Source of the DNA: Azotosporobacter soli
GTDB taxonomy: Bacteria > Bacillota > Negativicutes > SG130
Assembly: GCF_030542965.1 (NCBI RefSeq)
Contig: NZ_JAUAOA010000001.1
Location: 372,001 to 436,000, forward strand
Length of the DNA stretch: 64,000 nt
Reading direction: 5' to 3'
Shown here: piece by piece, positions 15,894-25,472 of the stretch
Numbering within the stretch: position 1 is the first letter of the stretch
Layout of the letters: each line of letters begins with the position of its first letter
Translations under genes and position numbers: made by a program
The notes under the pieces: model-generated
The model's input: the letters and a program-made list of their open reading frames with translations, nothing else
Databases searched by the model: none
Told to the model about the DNA's origin: nothing

Positions 15894-16953
15894 ATTGTTT
15901 TAATGCCTGGCGCAGTTTTTTCGCATAGAGTTCGTCGCCAGCGCCGACCAGCGTATAGGCGACGCCGCTTCGCCCCGCACGTCCGGTACGTCCGATGCGA
16001 TGAATATACGCGTCCACTTCGCGCGGAATATCGTAGTTAAAGACGTGGCTGACATTTTCAAGATCCAGACCGCGCGAAGCCACCTCGGTCGCCACCAGCA
16101 GCTGCACCATGCCGGAGCGGAAATCCTCCATCGCCGCTTCGCGCTGCGTTTGCGTCAGTTTGCCATGCAGCAGCGCCGTCGGATAACCGCGCTGCTGCAA
16201 AAGTTGCTGCAGTCGCTCCGCGCGCCAATGCGTGCGGCAAAAGACGATGCCCTGCCCGATGCAGTGCTGATTGATGAGACGGCACAGGACATTGGCCTTG
16301 TCCTGTTTGCCGAGCGCGATAAAGCTCTCTTCGATCGAGGCGTCTGCCTGCGCCGATTCGTTTTCACGCCAACAAAAAGGATTATTCAGCCCCACGTCCG
16401 CAAGCTCAAGAACCGCAGGCGGCAAAGTCGCCGACACTAAGACGGTCTGCCGCCGCGCCGACAGAATGCGTACGATCTCGCCGACTTCTTCACGAAAACC
16501 GATTTCCAGCAATTGATCCGCTTCGTCCAGCACCAGGCATTGGCAGCGTTCGGCGGCGATATTGCCCTGGCGCAAATGCGCCAGCAATCGTCCCGGCGTC
16601 CCGATCAGCCAGGTTGCACCCTGCTCGAGCCGATCACGCTGCGCGGCCCAATCACGACCGCCGCACAAGAGCGCCGTGTCCGCTTCGGCGACAAACGTTT
16701 CCAACACGCCGCTGATCTGCAGCGCCAGTTCACGCGTCGGCGCGACAATCAGTACCGTGCCGGGTCTCGCCTCAAGGAGCGGCAAAAGAAAGGCGAGCGT
16801 CTTGCCGCTGCCGGTTCGCGCCTGAATCAGGCAATCCTGTCCTTCGCGAAGCGGCGCCATGACGCCGCGCTGCACCGCGCTCGGTTCTGTCAAACCCTGC
16901 GCCGTAAGCTTTTCCACTAAAGCGGACGAAAGTCCGAGTTCGCTAAAATTCAT
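15892..16953 (-). CDS. DEAD-box RNA helicase (core only)
   Basis: A 353-residue helicase with all core motifs: Q motif, ARTGSGKT (K51), PTRELA, DEAD, SAT, and HRIGRTGR at the end. It has no C-terminal RNA-binding extension, so it is shorter than CshA, DeaD or DbpA and their specific roles cannot be assigned. It remodels RNA with ATP. Its ATG overlaps the TGA of the upstream histidine kinase gene (ATGA), so it is translated together with the two-component system, an uncommon association. Confidence 0.9.
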   Translation of the reverse strand: MNFSELGLSSALVEKLTAQGLTEPSAVQRGVMAPLREGQDCLIQARTGSGKTLAFLLPLLEARPGTVLIVAPTRELALQISGVLETFVAEADTALLCGGRDWAAQRDRLEQGATWLIGTPGRLLAHLRQGNIAAERCQCLVLDEADQLLEIGFREEVGEIVRILSARRQTVLVSATLPPAVLELADVGLNNPFCWRENESAQADASIEESFIALGKQDKANVLCRLINQHCIGQGIVFCRTHWRAERLQQLLQQRGYPTALLHGKLTQTQREAAMEDFRSGMVQLLVATEVASRGLDLENVSHVFNYDIPREVDAYIHRIGRTGRAGRSGVAYTLVGAGDELYAKKLRQALKQ

Positions 16954-18371
16954 GAGTCATCCCTTTCTTTTCCTTGCGCAGCATCCGCCAGCGGCAGGCG
17001 CACCGTAACGCTCGTCCCTTCGCCGGGCGCACTCAAAAGCGTAATCGAACCGCCATGTTCAGCGACGATCCAGCGTGCGATCGAGAGACCGAGCCCGGTC
17101 CCGCCGGTCGCCTTCGCACGCGATTTATCGACGCGGTAGAAGCGGTCAAAGACCTTTTCCTGTTCCTGTTCGGCAATGCCGATTCCGCTATCGCGCACCG
17201 TGATCACCGCACAATCTTCGTCGCAGTGCGTCTCCAAAGAAATCCAGCCGCCCTCAGGCGTATATTTGATGCTGTTTTCCATGAAGATGCGCAGCATCTG
17301 CTTAAGCAATAAACTGTCCGCCAGCACCACGACCGCTTGCTTCGCAACAAAGCGTACCTGATGCTGCGGCGCAATCAGCTGCGTTTCCTTGCCGACCTCC
17401 GCCAGCACGTCCGCCAAATCGATCCGCTGTTTTTTCAACTGCTGCTCGCCCTGGTCAGCCCGCGCAAGAAAAAGTAGCTTCTCGATCAGTTTTTGCATCG
17501 CCGCCGCTTCATCCTTGATCGCCTGCAAGCCTTCATCCAAGACCGCGGGATCTTCCTTACCCCAGCGGTCGAGCATCGCCGCATAGCCGCTGATCACGGT
17601 GACCGGCGTCCGGAGCTCGTGCGACGCATCGCCGGTGAAACGACGCTGTTTTTCAAAACCGGCCTGAATTCTGTCCAGCATCCGGTTGAACGTCAGCGCC
17701 AATGCATGCAGTTCATCGCGGCTGCGGCTTTGCGGAATACGGCGTTCCAGGTTATGCACCTCGATTTCCTGCGCCGCCGCGGTCATATCGCGCAACGGCC
17801 TAAGGATCCGGCGGCTGAGAAATAGCCCCGCCAGGATCGCGATCAGCATGCCAACGACAGCGGTGCCCAACAGGCTGCTGCCCAGGATGCGAAAGAATTT
17901 TTCCTGACTGGCTTCCGCATGGCTGAACAGAAGTTCATAGCGGCCTTGCCATTTGGCGCTACGCACTTCGCCCGGCTCCTCGTCCTCATGTTCCCTGCCA
18001 TGCAGTTTAGTCGCTTCGCGCTGCGTTTTTTCCACGTCTTTCGCCGAAAGCCGTTTCTCGCCATGCGGGCGGTAAGGATCGCTTTCCAGCACGACGTCTT
18101 TCTTTTCATCCAGCACACGCAGCGAAACTCCGGGCTGCAAAAGTTTACGGCGCAGCAGTTCCTCATCGAGCGGGTTCCCTTCCGCCAAGTATTGCAGCAC
18201 ACGGTCACGACTGACGTCCATGTCGCGCGCTACTTGTTCGGCAAGAAAATGCCGCGTCGCCCCCAGCGTCAAAAACGCGCTGATCGCCAGAATGCCGATC
18301 AGGACGAGCGCATACAGCGCGGTCAGTTTCACCGCCACCGGCAGATCGCGCCAGCTATTCTTTAACCACAT
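16950..18371 (-). CDS. Sensor histidine kinase
   Basis: A 473-residue OmpR-partner kinase. Transmembrane helix 1 spans roughly 14-38; an extracytoplasmic segment of about 120 residues is rich in charged residues, including a His/Glu/Asp stretch (LHGREHEDEEPGE); helix 2 is near 163-186. HAMP, HisKA (phospho-acceptor H251 in SHELRTP) and HATPase with GTGLGLSI follow. The acidic/His stretch might bind a metal cation, but this is speculation. It overlaps the response regulator gene by 17 bases and the helicase gene by 4. Confidence 0.92.
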   Translation of the reverse strand: MWLKNSWRDLPVAVKLTALYALVLIGILAISAFLTLGATRHFLAEQVARDMDVSRDRVLQYLAEGNPLDEELLRRKLLQPGVSLRVLDEKKDVVLESDPYRPHGEKRLSAKDVEKTQREATKLHGREHEDEEPGEVRSAKWQGRYELLFSHAEASQEKFFRILGSSLLGTAVVGMLIAILAGLFLSRRILRPLRDMTAAAQEIEVHNLERRIPQSRSRDELHALALTFNRMLDRIQAGFEKQRRFTGDASHELRTPVTVISGYAAMLDRWGKEDPAVLDEGLQAIKDEAAAMQKLIEKLLFLARADQGEQQLKKQRIDLADVLAEVGKETQLIAPQHQVRFVAKQAVVVLADSLLLKQMLRIFMENSIKYTPEGGWISLETHCDEDCAVITVRDSGIGIAEQEQEKVFDRFYRVDKSRAKATGGTGLGLSIARWIVAEHGGSITLLSAPGEGTSVTVRLPLADAAQGKERDDS

Positions 18372-19038
18372 ATCCTACCCCCCTGACGGTATGGATATAC
18401 TTTTCGCCGAACCGCTCATCCAATTTGCTGCGCAGGTAACGCACGTAAACATCGACAACATTGGTATCGCCCAGATAGTCGTAGCCCCACACCTCCTGAA
18501 GAATCCGTTCCCGCCCCAATACAACCTGGCGATTGCGCACGAGAAACTCCAGCAGGTCATACTCCTTTTTCGTCAGCTCCAATTGTTCCTCGCCGACTCT
18601 CGCTTCATATGCGGCAGGATCCAAGACCAGCTGCTTGATGCGCAGCTGATTCGTCCCACCCCTTTCAGCGCTCTCCGTCTTGCGCAGTGCAACGCGGATT
18701 CTGGCCAACAGTTCTTGAATCGCAAACGGTTTCGTCAGATAATCGTCCGCGCCGATATCGAGGCCCTGCACTTTATCACTCAGCTCATCGCGCGCCGTCA
18801 GCATGATGATCGGAATCTGCAAAACTTGCCGCACGCGGCGACAAATCTCGATGCCGTCCATTTCCGGCAGCATCAAATCGAGCAAGACCAGATCGAAATC
18901 TTCCTGTATGATTCGCTCGAGCGCCCGGCGGCCGTTGCCTTCCGTCTCGATCCGGTATCCTTCGTATTCCAGTTCCATCTGCAAAAAGCGGGCAATTTTC
19001 ACTTCATCCTCGACAATCAGGATGTTTTTCTTCATCAT
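18355..19038 (-). CDS. OmpR-family response regulator
   Basis: A 227-residue regulator. The receiver domain has the acidic pair ED at 10-11, phospho-acceptor D54 in VLLDLMLPEMDG, and the conserved T and K (MLTARDE, LTKPF). The C-terminal winged helix ends in GVGYVVKE, typical of the family. It is the first gene of the kinase-helicase operon and lies head-to-head with the putative membrane cytochrome gene at 19207, which is a plausible target. Confidence 0.93.
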   Translation of the reverse strand: MMKKNILIVEDEVKIARFLQMELEYEGYRIETEGNGRRALERIIQEDFDLVLLDLMLPEMDGIEICRRVRQVLQIPIIMLTARDELSDKVQGLDIGADDYLTKPFAIQELLARIRVALRKTESAERGGTNQLRIKQLVLDPAAYEARVGEEQLELTKKEYDLLEFLVRNRQVVLGRERILQEVWGYDYLGDTNVVDVYVRYLRSKLDERFGEKYIHTVRGVGYVVKE

Positions 19039-19206
19039 AATGTCCCTTCTATCCGCACTGTTTTTCCTCTATCAAACCATGTTCGGCATAACAACGAAAG
19101 ACCCCTGCGTCATTTTTAATCCGATTCTAATCTTTTGGTAGACGCAAGCAGCCCTTTTTCATGTTATTATATCAATAATAACTCTCTAAAAGAAAGGATG
19201 ATCCAA

Positions 19207-19668
19207 ATGAACCGTTTTACCACCAAGCAATCGTTCGGCGCCATGGCTCTTGGCCTGTTTGCCATTGTCTATTTTCTTTTCATAAGTTCCGCCAGCTTAA
19301 AAGGGAACCTGAAGCTTTCCGGCTCGCTGGCCGAGGCGCTGCTTTTCATTCCCCTCTTGCTGCTGCCGGTCTTTATTCTCTTTCGCCGCCGCATTCATCT
19401 GCGTTACCCGTTCCTCCTCAAACTCACCGGGCGTCTGCGTACCTGGCACGTTCCAGCCGCGCTGCTGATTGCGGCGATTTTGGTTGCGCATGTTTACTTC
19501 GCCTATCTCAAAGGCTTTCGCGTCAATCTCCGTACGCTCAGCGGTTTTCTCGCCTTGGCGCTGATGTCCGGCATGTTCATCTCCGGCATACGGCAGCGTC
19601 CCAATTCGACTCTGCTGCATCGAAGTCTGGCGCTGGCCTTGCTGGTTGCCGTTCTTATTCACGCCTGA
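19207..19668 (+). CDS. Four-helix membrane protein, putative di-heme cytochrome b-like
   Basis: A 153-residue protein with about four transmembrane helices and no signal peptide. Two pairs of histidines, each 14 residues apart, sit in the last helices: WHVPAALLIAAILVAH and LHRSLALALLVAVLIH, the final one being next to the last residue. This spacing is the usual pattern for two b-hemes across a membrane, as in ferric-reductase-like proteins, and I infer that role from it. I do not recognise the family. AAAGGA precedes the ATG at 19207. It is divergent from the two-component system. Confidence 0.65.
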   Translation: MNRFTTKQSFGAMALGLFAIVYFLFISSASLKGNLKLSGSLAEALLFIPLLLLPVFILFRRRIHLRYPFLLKLTGRLRTWHVPAALLIAAILVAHVYFAYLKGFRVNLRTLSGFLALALMSGMFISGIRQRPNSTLLHRSLALALLVAVLIHA

Positions 19669-19683
19669 GTCCGTTGCTGTCAC

Positions 19684-19716
19684 TAAAAAAAGAGATCGCC
19701 GCCATCGCGTGATCTC
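19684..19716 (-). terminator. Minus-strand terminator hairpin
   Basis: GAGATC-acGCG-atgg-CGGC-GATCTC with seven T residues on the minus strand. It lies about 245 bases past the stop of lpd and probably ends the glycine cleavage transcript. Confidence 0.6.
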
Positions 19717-19779
19717 AGAGTGTGGACAATTTAAAAACAAAATGTGCTGACAGGAAGGAAGCGAAAACGGAAAGAGAAC

Positions 19780-19920
19780 GGAAACACGAAGAAGCGAAGC
19801 GGGCCGATCGTATCGGCCCGTTGGGAAGAAAGGAAGAAAAATTTAAAAATCCTTCCGATCTTCCCTTCTTCAACTCTTCGTGTAAAAAACGTCCCTCTTG
19901 ATTCGTTTCGTCGTCAGTCT
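19780..19920 (+). repeat. Dispersed palindromic repeat, copy 1
   Basis: This copy shares with the one at 35706-35815, in opposite orientation, the blocks ACACGAAGAAGCGAAG, a GGCCGAT/ATCGGCC core, TCTTCGTGTAAAAAA and a tail near TTCGTTT..GTCG.CAGT. The outer ACACGAAGA and TCTTCGTGT are inverted repeats, so the element can fold into a hairpin. This copy has an extra inner hairpin (GGGAAGaaAGGAAG with CTTCCgatCTTCCC) that the other lacks. There is no reading frame. Confidence 0.6.
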
Positions 19921-19922
19921 CC

Positions 19923-19952
19923 GATCGCCGCAAATTGCGGCGATCTTTTTTT
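19923..19952 (+). terminator. Plus-strand terminator hairpin
   Basis: GATCGCCGC-aaatt-GCGGCGATC followed by seven T residues. It faces rightwards, against lpd. It would end a plus-strand transcript crossing the repeat element, perhaps read-through from the 19207 gene. Confidence 0.65.
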
Positions 19953-19960
19953 ACGCTTCT

Positions 19961-21355
19961 TTAGCGCGTCAGCTTTAGTTGATGAATGATCGGCCCGTCG
20001 ATGCCATGCGCCGCTTCCATCACTGTTTCCGACAGCGTCGGATGCGGATGGATCGTTGCGGCGACGTCGGCGGCGCTGAGTCCGTTTCGTATCGCCAGAG
20101 CGCCTTCCATGATCAGGTCGCTGGCATGCGCGCCCATGATGTGCATCCCCAGCACTTTACCAGCCGGATCGGTTACTATTTTAACCAAGCCATCCGTCTC
20201 GCCCATCGAGACGGCCTTGCCGTTGCCGGCAAAATTGAAGCGGCTTGTCTTGATCGCAAGCCCCTGCTCTTTGGCCGCCTGCTCGGTCAGACCGACGCTC
20301 GCAATTTCCGGCGTCGTAAAGACGCAGGCCGGAACGGCGCTGAAATCCATCGTCTTGTCGCCGCCCAGCGCATTCTCCGCCGCGACAAGAGCCGCGGCGG
20401 AAGCCGCATGCGCCAGCATCTGTTTACCGGTGACGTCGCCGATCGCATAAAGCGTTGGTATATTAGTCGCCATGCGCTCATTTACAACAATGCCGCCGGG
20501 GCTACATTCCACGCCGAGCGTCTCAAGTCCGAGATTTTCAAGAAGCGGGCGACGTCCGACAGCAACCAGTACGATATCGGCAATTACTTCCGATGTTCCT
20601 TTCGCACTTTCTAAGCTAAGCGCAGCCCGGCCGCCCTCCTCGCAAATTTCTTTAACCTTCGTGCCGGTCAACGTTTTAACGCCTGCTTTGCGCAGCACAA
20701 CGCCCATCCGCTTGATCAGATCGTCATCCACATTGGCCAATATGTTCGGCAGCATTTCAATCAGAACCACTTCAGCGCCCAAAGAACGAAACAAGCATGC
20801 AAATTCAACGCCGACCGCACCCGCACCGATAACCGCAAGGCTGCGCGGCACTTCAGCCAAATCCAACAGTGCCGTACTGTCAATCACCATCGGTATCTCG
20901 CCGCCTGGTAGCGGCAATTTGACCGGCCTCGACCCGGTCGCCAAGATGATTGCTTTCGCCGCATAGCTTTCGACCGTACCGTCTTGCGCCTTGACGCTGA
21001 GGCTTTGCGCGCCGGTAAGTTTCGCCGTTCCCCGCACCACTTCGACGCCATTGCTCTTTAGCAACTGTTCAATGCCGGAGCGCATTTGCCCGACCACCTG
21101 CTCTTTGCGGTTCTGGATCGCGGCAAAATCAAACGAGATATTTTCAGCCGTCAGACCGTATTCGCTGCAATGCTTTAGTTCCTGCCATTTTTCGGCGCTT
21201 TTTAGCAGCGTCTTCGTCGGAATGCAGCCCCAGTTCAGACAGACGCCGCCTAGTTGTTCACGTTCTACCAATAGTACCTTGCCGCCCAATTGCGCCGCTC
21301 GAATGGCGGCAACATATCCGCCTGGCCCGCCGCCAATCACCGCTACGTCAAACAT
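19961..21355 (-). CDS. lpd: Dihydrolipoamide dehydrogenase (L-protein)
   Basis: A 464-residue flavoprotein. The FAD-binding GGGPGGYVAAIRAAQ is at the N-terminus, the redox disulfide is C39/C44 in GGVCLNWGCIPTK, and the C-terminal His-Glu pair is in HPHPTLSE. It reoxidises the dihydrolipoyl arm of GcvH with NAD+. GGAGG precedes the ATG at 21355. It is the last gene of the glycine cleavage operon, 20 bases after the octanoyltransferase gene, so here it serves chiefly the glycine system. Confidence 0.95.
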   Translation of the reverse strand: MFDVAVIGGGPGGYVAAIRAAQLGGKVLLVEREQLGGVCLNWGCIPTKTLLKSAEKWQELKHCSEYGLTAENISFDFAAIQNRKEQVVGQMRSGIEQLLKSNGVEVVRGTAKLTGAQSLSVKAQDGTVESYAAKAIILATGSRPVKLPLPGGEIPMVIDSTALLDLAEVPRSLAVIGAGAVGVEFACLFRSLGAEVVLIEMLPNILANVDDDLIKRMGVVLRKAGVKTLTGTKVKEICEEGGRAALSLESAKGTSEVIADIVLVAVGRRPLLENLGLETLGVECSPGGIVVNERMATNIPTLYAIGDVTGKQMLAHAASAAALVAAENALGGDKTMDFSAVPACVFTTPEIASVGLTEQAAKEQGLAIKTSRFNFAGNGKAVSMGETDGLVKIVTDPAGKVLGMHIMGAHASDLIMEGALAIRNGLSAADVAATIHPHPTLSETVMEAAHGIDGPIIHQLKLTR

Positions 21356-21375
21356 CCTCAATTCCTCCTTTGTCT

Positions 21376-22197
21376 TCAGCGAAGCATCGTCCAAGCCGCG
21401 CAGCCGTATTTTTCGTTCACCAAACTTCGGCTCGTTTTGCGTTCATGCTCCGACAGACTGCCCGTTTCTACTTCGACCGGCAGCACACGCCTAAATCCGC
21501 CTTCGACTGCCTCCGCTGCTTCCCGCCAACCTACCGTACGGCCAAGTAATTCATCCAAAGCAACCGCCCGTGCCGCCAGTAGTTCGGCAATGCCGTCTCG
21601 CTGTTCTTCGCTCAGACGCAACAATGCAGCCAGGCGTTCCGGGCAAAACGAAAGTAAAATCGAACCATGCTGCAATAAAATGCCATCTTTGCGAACCTGC
21701 GCACTTCCTGCCAGTTTCCGCCCTTCTGCGGTCAGCTCATAATGCGACGGCGCGTCAAAGCAAGCGGATGATGTGTGCGTTTTTTTCACTTTGCCATATG
21801 CCGCCTGTGGCGTCGTCATCGCCGCATTAACGCCGAGCTTTCGTAGTCCGCCAACCAAAGCGGAGCTGAACAACAAGTAGGAGGCCGTGATCGTCGACGG
21901 CAATAGCGGATGTTCTTCGTTCACAATTACGCTATAGGTCAGTTCCTGATCGTGCAATACCGCGCGTCCGCCCGTGAGCCGCCGCACCACATCAACCTTC
22001 TCTGCACGGCAGCGCTCCAGATCGATTTCGGATGTCGCCCGCTGAAAATAACCAAGGCTGACGGCCGCCGGCTGCCAACCATAAAACCGGATGGTCGGCG
22101 GCGCCAGCCTGTCTCGGTGCGCCTGCAAAATTGCTTCGTCAATCGCCATGTTTTCCGCGGCACTGGCAATTCCGCTATAAAGTATCCGCCATTTCAT
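21376..22197 (-). CDS. lipM: Octanoyl/lipoyl protein transferase, LipM type
   Basis: A 273-residue member of the biotin/lipoate protein ligase superfamily. The RRLTGGRAVLHD segment binds the acyl group. A cysteine, C146 in SACFDAPSHYEL, matches the catalytic cysteine of LipM octanoyltransferases, and K161 lies in GRKLAGSAQ. LipM moves octanoate from acyl carrier protein to GcvH. The cysteine argues against an ordinary ATP-dependent LplA, but LipL or a lipoate ligase is not fully excluded. It follows the two radical SAM genes by 7 bases and precedes lpd, so its acceptor is almost surely the GcvH of this operon. Confidence 0.82.
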   Translation of the reverse strand: MKWRILYSGIASAAENMAIDEAILQAHRDRLAPPTIRFYGWQPAAVSLGYFQRATSEIDLERCRAEKVDVVRRLTGGRAVLHDQELTYSVIVNEEHPLLPSTITASYLLFSSALVGGLRKLGVNAAMTTPQAAYGKVKKTHTSSACFDAPSHYELTAEGRKLAGSAQVRKDGILLQHGSILLSFCPERLAALLRLSEEQRDGIAELLAARAVALDELLGRTVGWREAAEAVEGGFRRVLPVEVETGSLSEHERKTSRSLVNEKYGCAAWTMLR

Positions 22198-22204
22198 CAG
22201 CAAA

Positions 22205-23161
22205 TTACCTCCCGCTGATCCCGCTCTCTTTAATTGCATTGCTGATTTCAAGCTCCGTCAACGGCCGCGGATAATTGTACATCACGCCGCCGGGACGTTC
22301 ATTGTAAAACGGTCGATTGCAGTCCGGGCAGCCGCTGGTCTGAAAGGCTACACCGTCATACAAACGTTGCCGCAGTTCTTCTTCCGTCAATTCCACTTCC
22401 ACTATCCGTCCCGCACGACACTTTATCATCCCGACAGATTCGCCCAGCGCCAGCAAGCGATGCGCGATCTGACAACGTCGATATTGCCCAAGTTCCGGCG
22501 GTAACCTATTCGACCAGACAGTGCCGCGAACCGGCGTAAACGCGAATAAGCCGACGGTTATGCCGAGCGCACTGCAATCACCAAGCACCTTGACGATATC
22601 CTCTTCGCTTTCACCCAGGCCAACGATAAGATGCGTTGTAATGCGTCCTGGAAAGCGGGCCGCACATGCCGTTAAGAGCATCCACTTTTCCTGCCACTCT
22701 CCCCCTTTGGCCGACAGGTAAACTTCCGGCGTCGCAGCATCCAATGCGATGCAAATCCGTTCTGCTCCAGCGGCCAGCAATTCTTCCGCCTCGGCAACAT
22801 TTTGCATAATGCCTGACACGCAGATCGGCATCCCGTCGCCGGCCAATTCTTGCAATGCTGCCAGCGTCGCCGTGCGACCATTCACTTCATTGACGACCTG
22901 AAAACAGGCGCGCCGCAAGCGCCCCGCCGCATAGGCCTGCTGGACGGCAGTCGCGGCTTCCGCCGCCTCGACTTCCGGCCACGTCACCCTCGACAGCAGA
23001 TGTCCCGCTGCTTTACTTTGTCGTGCCTGCGCGCAAAAAGAGCAGTTGTTTCGGCAGCGTTCTCCAAGCATGATATAGGCTGTACTTGGCGGCGCATCGC
23101 TGCGGCCGCTTTTTTTCCCCAACAAGCAGGCCGTGCCCGCCGACAGTTTCCAACTGTTCAT
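22205..23161 (-). CDS. Radical SAM protein, LipS1-type lipoyl synthase subunit
   Basis: A 318-residue radical SAM protein related to biotin synthase. The SAM cluster motif is C36-x3-C40-x2-C43 (CRNNCSFC). Two more cysteines, C278 and C281, lie in SGCPDCNRPFYNERPGG, close to the C-terminus. This layout matches, as I recall it, LipS1, one half of the split lipoyl synthase that inserts two sulfurs into octanoyl-protein. BioB is unlikely, as no biotin genes are nearby. The ATG overlaps the stop of the LipS2-type gene (ATGA), suggesting a fixed ratio of the two products. Confidence 0.8.
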   Translation of the reverse strand: MNSWKLSAGTACLLGKKSGRSDAPPSTAYIMLGERCRNNCSFCAQARQSKAAGHLLSRVTWPEVEAAEAATAVQQAYAAGRLRRACFQVVNEVNGRTATLAALQELAGDGMPICVSGIMQNVAEAEELLAAGAERICIALDAATPEVYLSAKGGEWQEKWMLLTACAARFPGRITTHLIVGLGESEEDIVKVLGDCSALGITVGLFAFTPVRGTVWSNRLPPELGQYRRCQIAHRLLALGESVGMIKCRAGRIVEVELTEEELRQRLYDGVAFQTSGCPDCNRPFYNERPGGVMYNYPRPLTELEISNAIKESGISGR

Positions 23162-24030
23162 AATACGCAGCATTCCTCCTTGCAGCGGATTTCGAGTCCC
23201 AGTTCCTGTGCGGCCGTTCTGGCTGCCGGCGCCGGGTTGACGATTGTATTGACGCCCAAACGAACCGCCCATTCATCAAGTTCGCTGCGATACCGCCCGC
23301 CCGGCCGCATGCAACCGAGGTGAATTGGCGTCGTGGGAAATTGAAGACGCGCCCGGGCAAGCAATTGTATCGTCTCTTCAAGCGGCGGAGGCATGTGTTT
23401 TTCGTATTTTGTCCCTTTGGTCGGCAGGAAAACGATAAACGTCAACGCCTCGACGCCCATTTCTTGCAACAATTGCAGCGCCCGGTATTCACCACGAATC
23501 GCTCCGCCATGCAAACCGATGCAAATATGCGGAACCACCCGCACGCTGTTTTTAAGACGACTGTAGCATTGAACGTAATCTTCTACCCGATGCTGCAAAC
23601 CCAAAACCTCACAAATCGTCAGATCGTCTCCGACAAAATCAAAGGAAACGGCATCGGCAAGCCTGCTAATCGTGCCTATTTCTTTTTCATCGATAAGCCC
23701 CGTATGAATATTGTAGCGTCGTCCTTGCTTCAAAGCAGTCAGTTTCGTTGCATGCTGCGCGATCGGCACCCGGCCCTGTTTGCTGCAGCCGCCGCTGATC
23801 AAGCAACTATCGGCTTGCAGATCAGCCGGTTCATGCAGTTCGGTCAGCGGCTGCATCGCCTGCAGATAATGGCCGCCGCAATGCGCGCAATTCAATGCGC
23901 ATTCGCTGCCGGTGACGCTGATCGTTTTGGTCCGCTTTGGCGTAGCAAAGGTGATTACCGGAGAAAAATTAGCTTGCCTCACTTGCCAGCCAAGACTGGA
24001 TATTTCATCGACTTCGCCTATTCTTTCCAT
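23158..24030 (-). CDS. Radical SAM protein, LipS2-type lipoyl synthase subunit (COG1856-like)
   Basis: A 290-residue radical SAM protein with C44-x3-C48-x2-C51 (CALNCAHC) inside [20 protein letters not shown] cysteine-rich C-terminus follows (C283, C287, C288). It resembles the uncharacterised biotin-synthase homologues later identified as LipS2. It is flanked by gcvPB (13-base overlap) and the LipS1-type gene (4-base overlap). With LipM upstream of sulfur insertion, the pair would complete lipoylation of GcvH without a classical LipA. No LipA-type gene occurs in this window; the rest of the genome is unseen. Confidence 0.8.
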   Translation of the reverse strand: MERIGEVDEISSLGWQVRQANFSPVITFATPKRTKTISVTGSECALNCAHCGGHYLQAMQPLTELHEPADLQADSCLISGGCSKQGRVPIAQHATKLTALKQGRRYNIHTGLIDEKEIGTISRLADAVSFDFVGDDLTICEVLGLQHRVEDYVQCYSRLKNSVRVVPHICIGLHGGAIRGEYRALQLLQEMGVEALTFIVFLPTKGTKYEKHMPPPLEETIQLLARARLQFPTTPIHLGCMRPGGRYRSELDEWAVRLGVNTIVNPAPAARTAAQELGLEIRCKEECCVL

Positions 24031-25472
24031 CTTACATTCGGTTTGCGCGCAGCGCCGACTTCATCGAGCCGTCCCACGACGGTATGCTGCGGCGCATGTT
24101 TCACGACGTCCGGATCGCTCATCGCTTCCGCTGCGATCCGTTTCATCGCATCAATGAAGCCATCGAGCGTTTCTTTGCTTTCCGTCTCGGTCGGCTCGAT
24201 CATCAACGCTTCTTCGACGATCAGCGGAAAATAAATCGTCGGCGGATGATAGCCGTAGTCGAGCAGACGCTTTGCGATATCGAGCGTATGGATGCCCTGT
24301 TCGCGCTGCTTCTTCGAAGTCAGGATGCACTCGTGCATGCAGTAGCGGCTGAACGGCGCATGGTAATCGTCTTTCAGTCGGCTGATGCAATAATTGGCAT
24401 TCAGCACCGCGTCCTCGCTGGCCTGCCGCAAACCATCCGGCCCCATCGCACGAACATAAGCATACGCGCGCAAAATAATCGAGAAATTCCCCCAGAAGGA
24501 ATGCACCTTGCCGATCGAAGCCGGACGGTTCGTTTCGAAGCGATATGAACTTCCGTCATGTACGATAACCGGTTGCGGTAAGAACGGTTCGAGACTGCGT
24601 TTGACGCCAATCGGACCAGAACCGGGTCCGCCGCCTCCGTGCGGCGTGCTGAACGTCTTGTGCAGGTTGAAATGCACGACGTCGAAACCCATGTCGCCCG
24701 GCCGCACCAGGCCCATGATCGCGTTCGCATTCGCGCCGTCATAATAGAGGAGGCCGCCCGCCGCATGGATGATCGCGGCGATTTCCTCGATATTGCTTTC
24801 GAAAAGGCCAAGCGTACTCGGATTCGTCAGCATGAACGCCGCCGTATCTTCACCGACCGCGGCACGCAGCGCCGCAAGATCGATCGAGCCGTCCGGATGC
24901 GACTTAATCTCGACCGTCTCCATCCCAGCCACGCTCACGGTTGCCGGATTTGTCCCGTGCGCCGAATCGGGCACGATGACTTTGGTCCGTTTCAGATCGC
25001 CGCGTTGGCGGTGATAGGCGCGGATCAGCTTAAGGCCGGTCAGTTCGCCATGCGCACCGGCCACCGGTTGCATCGTAACCGCATCCATGCCGACGATTTC
25101 CGCCAGATAACGTTCCATGCGATAAAGGATTTCCAGCGCTCCCTGCACGCTCTTTTCCGCCTGCAGAGGGTGCAACGCCGCAAAGCCGCTGTAACGGGCA
25201 ATGTCCTCATTGATTTTCGGATTATACTTCATCGTGCAGGAGCCGAGTGGATAAAATCCGGAATCGACGCCGAAATTACGCTGCGAGAGCACCGTATAAT
25301 GGCGCATCAGATCCGGCTGACTGACTTCCGGCAGTTTGGCCGCATCGCGACGCAGAAACCCTTGCGGCAGCAACGCTGCGACCGGCTGCTCCGGCACATC
25401 GCAAGGCGGCAGATCGAGTGCGGTCCGTCCCGCTTTACCTATTTCAAATATCAGCGCATTCGCCTTTCTCAC
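24018..25472 (-). CDS. gcvPB: Glycine dehydrogenase (decarboxylating) subunit 2
   Basis: A 484-residue P-protein beta half. The PLP lysine is K272 in [16 protein letters not shown], and the N-terminal [11 protein letters not shown] motif is intact. With GcvPA it decarboxylates glycine and passes methylamine to the lipoyl arm of GcvH. The start is a GTG that overlaps the gcvPA stop (GTGA); the next in-frame candidates lie inside conserved sequence. Two-subunit P-proteins are typical of Bacillota and other anaerobes. Confidence 0.96.
   Translation of the reverse strand: MRKANALIFEIGKAGRTALDLPPCDVPEQPVAALLPQGFLRRDAAKLPEVSQPDLMRHYTVLSQRNFGVDSGFYPLGSCTMKYNPKINEDIARYSGFAALHPLQAEKSVQGALEILYRMERYLAEIVGMDAVTMQPVAGAHGELTGLKLIRAYHRQRGDLKRTKVIVPDSAHGTNPATVSVAGMETVEIKSHPDGSIDLAALRAAVGEDTAAFMLTNPSTLGLFESNIEEIAAIIHAAGGLLYYDGANANAIMGLVRPGDMGFDVVHFNLHKTFSTPHGGGGPGSGPIGVKRSLEPFLPQPVIVHDGSSYRFETNRPASIGKVHSFWGNFSIILRAYAYVRAMGPDGLRQASEDAVLNANYCISRLKDDYHAPFSRYCMHECILTSKKQREQGIHTLDIAKRLLDYGYHPPTIYFPLIVEEALMIEPTETESKETLDGFIDAMKRIAAEAMSDPDVVKHAPQHTVVGRLDEVGAARKPNVRWKE

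Noticed and set aside
22205-24030. Biotin synthase, HydE or ThiH as alternatives for the radical SAM pair
   Set aside because: The extra C-terminal CPDC and CKEECC motifs and nesting in the gcv-lipM-lpd operon fit a lipoyl synthase pair, and no biotin, hydrogenase or thiamine genes are near.
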